From an uncultured Eubacteriaceae bacterium (GTDB lineage Bacteria; Bacillota; Clostridia; Eubacteriales; Eubacteriaceae): a stretch of 15,541 nt of DNA. The stretch lies in NCBI GenBank assembly GCA_947630385.1, contig CANRHG010000028.1, positions 1-15,541 on the forward strand, read 5' to 3'. Below the pieces are notes generated by a model. It saw only the letters and a program-made list of their open reading frames with translations. It was not told the DNA's origin and did not search any database. This document shows positions 1-5,203 of this stretch, one piece after another (position 1 is the first letter of the stretch; each line of letters opens with the position of its first letter). A program made the translations under genes and the position numbers.

Positions 1-355
1 TTTGCCAGTATTTCATCGCCGCGTTCATAAGAAGGAGCGTGCCCAGGATGTTGGTGCGCCCGAAGGTCTCGGGGTCTTGTAGGCTACGGTCTACGTGGCT
101 TTCGGCGGCGAAATTGACGATCGTATCGATGTCGTAGTCCTTTAAAATCTGTTCGATAAGCGCTTCATCGGCGATGTCGCCTTTAATAAAGGTGTAATTC
201 TCAAGGTCTTCGACGTCTTTGAGATTATTTAGATTTCCAGCGTACGTCAGCGCGTCGAGGTTGACCACGTTAAGATCGGGCCGGTTCTTTAATAAGTATT
301 TGACGAAATTGCTTCCGATAAACCCGGCTCCGCCGGTGACGAGTACGTTTTTCAA
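1..355 (-). CDS. rfbB: dTDP-glucose 4,6-dehydratase, N-terminal part (gene runs off the window)
   Basis: RfbB/RmlB oxidises and dehydrates dTDP-glucose to dTDP-4-keto-6-deoxyglucose, the second step of cytosolic dTDP-L-rhamnose synthesis. The 118 visible residues show the Rossmann NAD-binding loop TGGAGFIGS (about residues 7-15), the LDALTYAGN segment (33-41) and NFAAESHVDRS (81-91), all typical of this extended-SDR family. About two thirds of the protein, including the YxxxK catalytic pair, lies left of position 1. The start is a TTG at 355-353 that overlaps the rfbC stop as TTGA, so translation is probably coupled to rfbC. It is the last visible gene of the rfbD-rfbA-rfbC-rfbB operon. Family assignment is secure; the TTG start is inferred from the overlap and from where the conserved N-terminus begins. 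Confidence 0.93.
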   Translation of the reverse strand, partial: MKNVLVTGGAGFIGSNFVKYLLKNRPDLNVVNLDALTYAGNLNNLKDVEDLENYTFIKGDIADEALIEQILKDYDIDTIVNFAAESHVDRSLQDPETFGRTNILGTLLLMNAAMKYWQ

Positions 356-906
356 AATTCAAGCTCCAATTCTTTTAAAAACGGCTGTTTTTGGTCTTTT
401 TCGGACAGAAGGTAACCCTCTTCGATTTCGGGCCACTCGACGCCGATGTCCGGGTCGTTATAGCGAAGGCCTCCGTCGTATTCCGGATGGTAGAGGTTGG
501 TACATTTGTAGTTAAAGACCGCTTCGTCCGAAAGGACGCAAAAACCGTGGGCAAAGCCTTCCGGGATGTAAAACATCTTTTTGTTGTCGTCGCTAAGGAT
601 GACCCCGTACCACTGCCCGTACGTGGGTGAGCCGGCCCGAAGATCGACCGCAACGTCGAAGACCTCTCCGTTTGTGACGCGAACGAGTTTTCCCTGCGGG
701 TATTTCGTCTGAAAATGAAGGCCCCTTAGCACGCCCTTTTTTGACTTACTCTCGTTGTCCTGGACAAAACGCATGTTAAGCCCGTGTTTTTTAAAGACGT
801 CTTCGTTGTAGCTTTCCATGAAGTAGCCGCGTTCGTCGCCAAAGACGGACGGTTCGATCACGACCAGATCTTTGATCGGGGTTTGTATTACGTTGATTTC
901 AGCCAT
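352..906 (-). CDS. rfbC: dTDP-4-dehydrorhamnose 3,5-epimerase
   Basis: RfbC/RmlC epimerises C3 and C5 of dTDP-4-keto-6-deoxyglucose in the third step of dTDP-L-rhamnose synthesis. At 184 residues it has the normal family length. The cupin core is clear: GVLRGLHFQ (58-66) carries the catalytic-base histidine H64, followed by KLVRVTNGEVFDVAVDLR (73-90), IPEGFAHGF (114-122) with H120, and a tyrosine at 139 in the expected place of the catalytic acid. The C-terminal YNDPDIGVEWP segment is also conserved. The ATG at 906 overlaps the end of rfbA by 8 bases, and the TGA overlaps the rfbB start, so the gene sits inside a translationally coupled operon. Nothing is missing or unusual. Confidence 0.96.
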   Translation of the reverse strand: MAEINVIQTPIKDLVVIEPSVFGDERGYFMESYNEDVFKKHGLNMRFVQDNESKSKKGVLRGLHFQTKYPQGKLVRVTNGEVFDVAVDLRAGSPTYGQWYGVILSDDNKKMFYIPEGFAHGFCVLSDEAVFNYKCTNLYHPEYDGGLRYNDPDIGVEWPEIEEGYLLSEKDQKQPFLKELELEF

Positions 907-1771
907 CTTTTTTCACCAGAGATATCAAATACTGACCATATTCCGTCTTTTTCATCGGCTCTGCCAGTTTTAGTAGTTGCTCAGCGTCGATGTAACCTTT
1001 CTTGTAAGCGATCTCTTCGATACAGCTTACGTAGTGCCCGGAACGTTTTTGAATGGTTTCAATGAAGTTACTCGCTTCTTTTAAGCTTTCGTGCGTCCCA
1101 GAATCGAGCCAGTTCATGTTGTTTCCGAGGGTCTTGACGTAAAGTTTCCCACGCTTTAGGTAATCGTCGTTTACGCTTGTGATCTCAAGTTCGCCCCTGC
1201 CCGAGGGTTTGACGTTCTTGGCCACTTCGACGACGTCGTTATCGTAAAAATAAAGTCCCGGAACGGCATAGTTTGATTTGGGATGTTCAGGCTTTTCCTC
1301 AATCGAAAGAACCGTACCGTCTTCGTCGAACTCGACGATCCCGTATCGGTTCGGGTCTCTAACTTCGTAGCCGAACACGACCGCGCCGTCCTTGTTTTCA
1401 GCCGCTTCTTTAACGATCTCTTCAAGCCCCTGCCCGTAAAAGATGTTATCACCTAAAACCAGGGCCACGTCGTCGTCGCCGATAAAATCTTCACCGATAA
1501 TAAAAGCTTCGGCAAGTCCTCTCGGTTCTTCCTGTACGGCGTAACTAAAGTTTAGTCCGAGATCGGAACCGTCGCCAAAGAGACGTTTAAATCCCGGTAA
1601 ATCCTCCGGGGTCGAAATGATCAAAATATCACGGATATCCGCCTGCATTAATATTGAAAGCGGGTAGTAGATCATCGGTTTATCGTATACCGGAAGCATC
1701 TGCTTGGAAACCCCCTTGGTGATCGGATACAACCGGGTTCCCGAACCGCCGGCCAGTATGATTCCTTTCAT
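899..1771 (-). CDS. rfbA: glucose-1-phosphate thymidylyltransferase
   Basis: RfbA/RmlA joins dTTP and glucose-1-phosphate to make dTDP-glucose, the committed first step of dTDP-L-rhamnose synthesis. The 290 residues match the family's usual length of about 290. The nucleotide-binding loop GGSGTRL (8-14) is followed by SKQMLPVYDKPMIYYPLS (22-39), and the metal/substrate segment LGDNIFYG (106-113) carries D108. FGYEVRDPNRYGIVEF in the middle and WLDSGTHESL towards the end are further family signatures. The ATG at 1771 overlaps the rfbD stop in an ATGA arrangement, which points to translational coupling. The pathway's usual feedback inhibition by dTDP-rhamnose acts on this enzyme class; that is family knowledge, not visible here. 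Confidence 0.97.
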   Translation of the reverse strand: MKGIILAGGSGTRLYPITKGVSKQMLPVYDKPMIYYPLSILMQADIRDILIISTPEDLPGFKRLFGDGSDLGLNFSYAVQEEPRGLAEAFIIGEDFIGDDDVALVLGDNIFYGQGLEEIVKEAAENKDGAVVFGYEVRDPNRYGIVEFDEDGTVLSIEEKPEHPKSNYAVPGLYFYDNDVVEVAKNVKPSGRGELEITSVNDDYLKRGKLYVKTLGNNMNWLDSGTHESLKEASNFIETIQKRSGHYVSCIEEIAYKKGYIDAEQLLKLAEPMKKTEYGQYLISLVKKDG

Positions 1772-2640
1772 AGTTCCTCCTTGTCGAGCTTTTCGAGGTA
1801 TTCGTGAACGCTGTCTTTCCAGTCCCGGAACGAATCGAGACCGACGTCCTGTAAGTGTTTATTTTCAAGAACCGACCATTTCGGTCGGGGTGCGACCGTC
1901 TTGCCGGCTATTTTTTCGTATTCTTCGCTCGTGACGCGTTTGACCTCGGTTGACGTATCTTTTAGGACTTCTTCGGCCAGATCCGCCCAGGAGCAGACCC
2001 CCTGATTGGTGGCGTGATAAGTCCCGTAATTTTCGGTTTCAATTAAGTCTACAACGGCCTGGGCCAGATCCACCGATGAGGTCGGCGAGCCGTACTGGTC
2101 GTCGACGACCGTGACCACGTCGTGGTTTTTGGATAGAGCCCGCATCGTCTTTATAAAATTGTGGCCGTCACCGTAGAGCCAGGCGGTTCTAAGGATAAAA
2201 TGCTTGGGATTGACCTTAGTGCCTTCTTCCCCTAAAAGTTTGCTCTTTCCGTACACGCTAACCGGTCCCGGCGTATCGTCTTCGGTATAGGGACGAAGCC
2301 CGTTTTCACCCTGTATGCCTTCTCCGTCAAAAACGTAATCGGTAGAGATGTGTACAAAGGGTATGTCTAGATCCTTGGTGATTCGTCCTAGGTTTTTTGG
2401 TCCTTCGGCGTTGGCGAGGTAAGCTTCTTCTTCCATGGTTTCGCAACCGTCGACGTTAGTCATCGCCGCGCAGTTAATGACCACATCCGGTCGGACCTCT
2501 TTGATGAGCGCTCTTGTCGGCTCGTACTGCGAGATGTCAAGTTCCGGTAAATCGTAACCGATGACTTCGTCGTCGCTTAAAAGCCGGGTAAGCTCGCGAC
2601 CCAATTGCCCATTGTTTCCAGTAATAAAGATTTTTCTCAT
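1768..2640 (-). CDS. rfbD: dTDP-4-dehydrorhamnose reductase
   Basis: RfbD/RmlD reduces dTDP-4-keto-L-rhamnose to dTDP-L-rhamnose with NAD(P)H, the last step of the pathway. It is 290 residues long, close to the usual 280-300. The Rossmann loop TGNNGQLG (7-14), the STDYVFDG segment (99-106) and the catalytic YGKSK motif (Y130, K134) are all present, as is RTAWLYG (151-157). It is the first gene of the minus-strand rhamnose operon. The ATG at 2640 has no good Shine-Dalgarno sequence in the very AT-rich upstream bases, unlike most core genes in this window. A promoter candidate lies 35-63 bases upstream. Confidence 0.95.
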   Translation of the reverse strand: MRKIFITGNNGQLGRELTRLLSDDEVIGYDLPELDISQYEPTRALIKEVRPDVVINCAAMTNVDGCETMEEEAYLANAEGPKNLGRITKDLDIPFVHISTDYVFDGEGIQGENGLRPYTEDDTPGPVSVYGKSKLLGEEGTKVNPKHFILRTAWLYGDGHNFIKTMRALSKNHDVVTVVDDQYGSPTSSVDLAQAVVDLIETENYGTYHATNQGVCSWADLAEEVLKDTSTEVKRVTSEEYEKIAGKTVAPRPKWSVLENKHLQDVGLDSFRDWKDSVHEYLEKLDKEEL

Positions 2641-2674
2641 AATTTTCGTTTATTTTAACAATACTATTTTAATT

Positions 2675-2703
2675 ATTTTAAATTACAGCGTGAAAGTTGT
2701 CTA
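2675..2703 (-). promoter_or_regulatory. Predicted sigma-70-type promoter of the rhamnose operon
   Basis: On the minus strand TAGACA (2703-2698) is followed after exactly 17 bases by TAAAAT (2680-2675); each box matches the consensus at 5 of 6 bases. The -10 box ends 35 bases before the rfbD ATG, giving a short leader of roughly 28 bases. The call rests on pattern match and position only, in an AT-rich stretch where chance matches are common. Confidence 0.5.
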
Positions 2704-2775
2704 TTTTACGTTTTTTACGCCTAAAATATGTTTAAGTTGAGTTTATCACGGGCGATTAAAAGAAACTTAAAATAG

Positions 2776-2815
2776 CAAAAAAAGACTTAGATTTCACAAA
2801 AGAAATCTAAGTCTT
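2776..2815 (-). terminator. Rho-independent terminator of the TcmP/radical-SAM cassette
   Basis: A perfect 14-bp inverted repeat (2782-2795 with 2802-2815, loop of 6) is followed on the minus strand by a run of seven T (2783-2777). It lies 38 bases past the stop of the radical-SAM gene and isolates the cassette from the rhamnose operon. The stem is AT-rich like the cassette. On the plus strand no T-run follows, so it is read as one-directional. Confidence 0.85.
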
Positions 2816-2853
2816 AAGTTTAAGCAAAATTGTTTAAAATAAAACAGTTGTGA

Positions 2854-3627
2854 CTAAGCGGTCAAAGTCCCTTTTTTCATATAATAATTAATGTCTTGAT
2901 TTTCACAAAACTGAGTTACTTGCTTTGCGCATTCATTGAAAAATTCCTTACAGAATCTATAAGAGCTTACGTTCTTATTATAGTTCATTCTTCCAAAAAT
3001 TATTCGATCAGCAAAGCCTACTTCTTCTAAAAGAAAAGATAAATCTTGTCTATAAATATTGGGAGTAGGATAGGGTTCAATACTCACCCACGTTTTACAT
3101 CCACAATCGTGTAAGGCTTTAAGTCCAGCGAGTCTTTCATTTAAAGGAGCTGATTTCGGCTCATATTTTTCTCGAAAAGCTTCGTCAAGAGAAACAAGCG
3201 TAATCCCGTATTCATTTTCTTTTGAAAATTTTGTCAATTCAATCGGTAAAATTCCTTTTGTTAATACATTACATTTAACATTCGCTGAATTTAATTTTTC
3301 AACAACTTTTAAACTCATCTGTTCAATTTCCGGATAATTATACATGAAAGGATCTGTTGAAAAACATAACTGAACGTTTTTAATTTTGTCCTTTAATCGA
3401 GGGATTTCCTTGTCAAGAAGTTCTAGGGTATTCGAAACCAAATATGGTTCCAACCATTCTTCATAAGAATTGACTTGTCCAAATCGCTTTTTCATCATAA
3501 AAGCGTAACAGGGATATCTACAACCGTGAGCACATCCTTGAATATGATTCATGGAGTAATTTCCATATTCTACTCCAGTTTTATATAACATGCTTTTTCT
3601 TTTAATAAAGCCCTTAACTTTCTTCAT
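2854..3627 (-). CDS. Radical-SAM/SPL-like protein with CX3CX3C cysteine motif
   Basis: A 257-residue protein resembling the spore-photoproduct-lyase-like branch of radical SAM proteins. C32-x3-C36-x3-C40 (GCAHGCRYPCYA) stands where such proteins carry the CX3CX2C cluster motif, with one extra proline before the third cysteine. Downstream, CFSTDPFMY (88-96), a VLTKG strand, the LVSLDEAF segment and WVSIEPYPTP look like successive strands of the TIM barrel, as in SPL/DUF5131-type proteins. A 4Fe-4S cluster and SAM cleavage are inferences. The ATG at 3627 overlaps the upstream frame by 14 bases and has an AAGGA about 8 bases upstream, so the two genes are coupled. The gene is AT-rich compared with its neighbours, which suggests transfer. 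The substrate is unknown; it could be a DUF5131 (Gp37/Gp68)-related protein, the usual neighbour of TcmP. Confidence 0.75.
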   Translation of the reverse strand: MKKVKGFIKRKSMLYKTGVEYGNYSMNHIQGCAHGCRYPCYAFMMKKRFGQVNSYEEWLEPYLVSNTLELLDKEIPRLKDKIKNVQLCFSTDPFMYNYPEIEQMSLKVVEKLNSANVKCNVLTKGILPIELTKFSKENEYGITLVSLDEAFREKYEPKSAPLNERLAGLKALHDCGCKTWVSIEPYPTPNIYRQDLSFLLEEVGFADRIIFGRMNYNKNVSSYRFCKEFFNECAKQVTQFCENQDINYYMKKGTLTA

Positions 3628-3997
3628 TTATCAAATCCTTATCGCTAAAACTCATTTTTCCTTTTCTTTCGACAGCCCTATATTCTGTTTTTAAAATTTT
3701 CTTTATTTGTCTTCGAAATCCATCAGAAGGAAAAACCGGGTGCGTTTCCAAAACTTTCCAAATTGTCTCTAACGGTACGTCTTCTTTTCCTTTAAATTGT
3801 AGTTGCAAATAATTAGCAATATCTTTAATCTTGTAGCAGTCCTTATCTGAAAATAATGTGTAATTTCCGCTCAAATCGAACATCACCTGGTTATCTAATT
3901 CATGGGTCTTTTTAGAGGAAGATTGTCCTTCAAATACATTCCAGGCGGTTTTTTTAAACAATTTAAAACCTTCTTTATGATGAGTTAAATGGATCAA
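3614..3997 (-). CDS. C-terminal part of the TcmP-like protein in a shifted frame
   Basis: This 127-residue frame would begin at a TTG (3997) that overlaps the stop of the upstream frame. It is unlikely to be a separate gene: reading it upstream through that TTG gives an uninterrupted extension back to about 4063, including FPFFNQRN and FLYNLIHLTH, which reads as the natural continuation of the TcmP-like N-terminal part. The segment HLTHHKEGFKLFKKTAWNVF is what I would expect near the C-terminus of three-Cys-motif partner proteins. A single extra A in the A6 run at 4063-4058 would fuse the two frames into one protein of 372 residues. Whether the shift is a real inactivating mutation, an assembly error or programmed frameshifting cannot be decided from the sequence. 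Confidence 0.65.
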   Translation of the reverse strand: MIHLTHHKEGFKLFKKTAWNVFEGQSSSKKTHELDNQVMFDLSGNYTLFSDKDCYKIKDIANYLQLQFKGKEDVPLETIWKVLETHPVFPSDGFRRQIKKILKTEYRAVERKGKMSFSDKDLINEES

Positions 3998-4731
3998 ATT
4001 GTAAAGAAATCCGTTTCTCTGATTAAAAAATGGGAAAGACGAAATGTATAAATCATATTTTTTATCATAGTAACGGCCTTGATTATATCCTCAATTCTTT
4101 TTTCGAAATCATCTTTATTTTTATAAGACGTGAGCTTTTCAATATCTATCAAATAAGTGCCTTCATACTTTTTTACAGCTTTGTCGGATTTAGCCGTTTT
4201 AATGGCTCTCAAAGTATCTGAAACCATATGATTAATAATGACCTCGCCCCACCCATTTAAAAAAGGCGTTATCGCGTCCCAATCGATCGCAGCTTCATAT
4301 GGATCATAAAACAACAAATAGTGAGAACCACGGTTATTACGAAATTCCTTATTTAATTCTTTTAGAAAATCGTTCGCATCTCCTTTGGAAACTCTAACAT
4401 GAAAATTATTTTTATTTGATGGAAGTAAAGTTTCAAGATGATCGATTTTCGCTGGATCTATATCGTTAAAATAGAGGTCAATACTTTTATTAGGATAATC
4501 TTGAGCACATTGCTTTAATATCTTTGCTACCCTAAGAGCCGTTCCTTCGATGAGATTATTATTCTCATCGTAATACTGACCGCAATTACTCATGCAATCA
4601 ATGAATACTAAATTAGAGCAAGAAGAGTTATTTAGTAATTTCTGAGCCCAGCTTTTGACGTACTCTTCTACTATTTCAAATTTCTTGATTGTATGAGGTC
4701 TAATTTTTTCGATTACCAAATTCTCGTTCAT
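3994..4731 (-). CDS. tcmP: Three-Cys-motif partner (TcmP)-like protein, N-terminal part
   Basis: The first 224 of 245 residues look like the N-terminal part of TcmP, a family usually encoded beside a protein with a radical-SAM-like three-cysteine motif. Visible marks are the opening helix (RPHTIKKFEIVEEYVKSWAQ, 11-30), FIDCMSNCGQY (43-53), YFNDIDP (87-93) and FYDPYEAAIDW (141-151), which together suggest a Rossmann, methyltransferase-like fold. The last 20 residues, after K224-N225, do not look like the family, because the frame shifts at the A6 run (4063-4058) and the protein stops early. The ATG at 4731 has no recognisable Shine-Dalgarno sequence. A strong promoter lies about 115 bases upstream. 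The gene is much more AT-rich than the chromosome around it. Its function is unknown; the family call is from motif memory and not a search. Confidence 0.7.
   Translation of the reverse strand: MNENLVIEKIRPHTIKKFEIVEEYVKSWAQKLLNNSSCSNLVFIDCMSNCGQYYDENNNLIEGTALRVAKILKQCAQDYPNKSIDLYFNDIDPAKIDHLETLLPSNKNNFHVRVSKGDANDFLKELNKEFRNNRGSHYLLFYDPYEAAIDWDAITPFLNGWGEVIINHMVSDTLRAIKTAKSDKAVKKYEGTYLIDIEKLTSYKNKDDFEKRIEDIIKAVTMIKNMIYTFRLSHFLIRETDFFTI
4057..4063 (-). other. A6 run and slippery heptamer where the TcmP frame shifts
   Basis: On the minus strand the in-frame heptamer is A AAA AAT (4063-4057), which fits the X XXY YYZ layout of a -1 slippery site. A -1 slip here changes the reading from the early-stopping frame into the frame that carries the TcmP-like C-terminus, with no stop between the two. 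A one-base deletion in the run, real or artefactual, would look identical. I did not find a convincing stimulatory stem-loop just downstream. Confidence 0.6.
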
Positions 4732-4839
4732 GGTTACATAAATTTATTTAATACAAACGCCTTTCAAGCAATTAAAAGAATAAACGAACTAAAAAATAAG
4801 CAAAATAAGAACGTATCCTTCTACAATACGAACTTATAT

Positions 4840-4854
4840 TGCGTATTATACGCA
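4840..4854. promoter_or_regulatory. 15-bp perfect palindrome over the cassette -10 box (candidate operator)
   Basis: TGCGTATTATACGCA is a perfect palindrome of two 7-base arms around a central T. On the minus strand its centre is the TATAAT of the cassette promoter, so a dimer bound here would block RNA polymerase. More copies of the CGTAT core lie nearby (about 4811-4815, inverted 4826-4830, and 4864-4868). No regulator gene is present in the cassette, so the binding protein, if any, is unknown. Confidence 0.5.
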
Positions 4855-4873
4855 AAAAACTTTCGTATTTCAA
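4845..4873 (-). promoter_or_regulatory. Strong sigma-70-type promoter of the TcmP/radical-SAM cassette
   Basis: On the minus strand TTGAAA (4873-4868) is followed after exactly 17 bases by a perfect TATAAT (4850-4845). This is the best promoter match in the window. It predicts a start near 4838 and an untranslated leader of about 107 bases before the ATG at 4731. Confidence 0.75.
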
Positions 4874-5077
4874 TTAAATCGAGAAATTTCTTTTAATATT
4901 TCGTCATTTCCAAACTCTATGCGCTAAAGCAATTTTAAAATTAATCGCTCAATTTCGCTAAAAGATTTCCCAATTTTAAAGACATAAAAATTTCTTAAAA
5001 ATTAAACCGGTTTTTTTAAGTATAAATAGTAAAATATATCTGATTCACTGGTTTATCCAATTCTACTGATTTTTTCC

Positions 5078-5091
5078 AGAAAACGTTTTCA
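5078..5091 (+). promoter_or_regulatory. Catabolite-response-element-like palindrome upstream of the LCP gene
   Basis: AGAAAACGTTTTCA contains the 12-bp perfect palindrome GAAAACGTTTTC. It matches the Bacillota CcpA consensus TGWAANCGNTNWCA at every position except the first, where A replaces T. It lies 113 bases before the LCP start codon. A CcpA site is an inference; any LacI-type regulator would be equally compatible. Confidence 0.4.
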
Positions 5092-5138
5092 ACTCGTTGG
5101 CGGATAAGCCAAACGTAAAAGAGCAAAAACGCTCCGGT

Positions 5139-5188
5139 TTAAGCCTCCCATTTCATATCCTTTTCGATCGTAATAAAGGAGGGCTTAA
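5139..5188 (+). promoter_or_regulatory. Leader hairpin that pairs with the AGGAGGG Shine-Dalgarno sequence
   Basis: TTAAGCCTCC (5139-5148) can pair with GGAGGGCTTAA (5178-5188) in ten base pairs with one bulged G (5181), across a loop of 29 bases. The right arm contains most of the only strong Shine-Dalgarno sequence before the LCP gene (AGGAGGG, 5177-5183). Two smaller hairpins precede it (TTGGC/GCCAA at 5097-5112 and GAGC/GCTC at 5121-5134). No T-run follows any of them, so translational control is more likely than attenuation. Confidence 0.35.
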
Positions 5189-5203
5189 GGTAAACCGACG
5201 ATC

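Larger units (their letters stand above)
4732..5203. other. AT-rich intergenic region between divergent genes
   Basis: These 472 bases contain no credible gene. The left part holds the cassette promoter and its palindrome (4840-4873) and several CGTAT/ATACG half-sites between 4807 and 4870. The middle (about 4875-5000) is plain AT-rich sequence in which I see nothing. A 10-bp palindrome AAACCGGTTT lies at 5004-5013. The right part holds a catabolite-response-like palindrome (5078-5091) and the structured leader of the LCP gene (5096-5188). No confident promoter for the LCP gene was found. Base composition returns to the chromosomal level at about 5090-5200, which I take as the right edge of the AT-rich island. 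Confidence 0.6.

Noticed and set aside
4693..4896. Plus-strand ORF of 67 residues across the TcmP start and promoter
   Set aside because: It runs through the cassette promoter and the start of TcmP on the other strand, is Asn/Lys-rich as random AT-rich sequence would be, and has no ribosome site.
5004..5020. AAACCGGTTT palindrome followed by T-rich sequence as a possible terminator
   Set aside because: The arms meet without a loop, so it cannot form a terminator hairpin, and no gene ends nearby.
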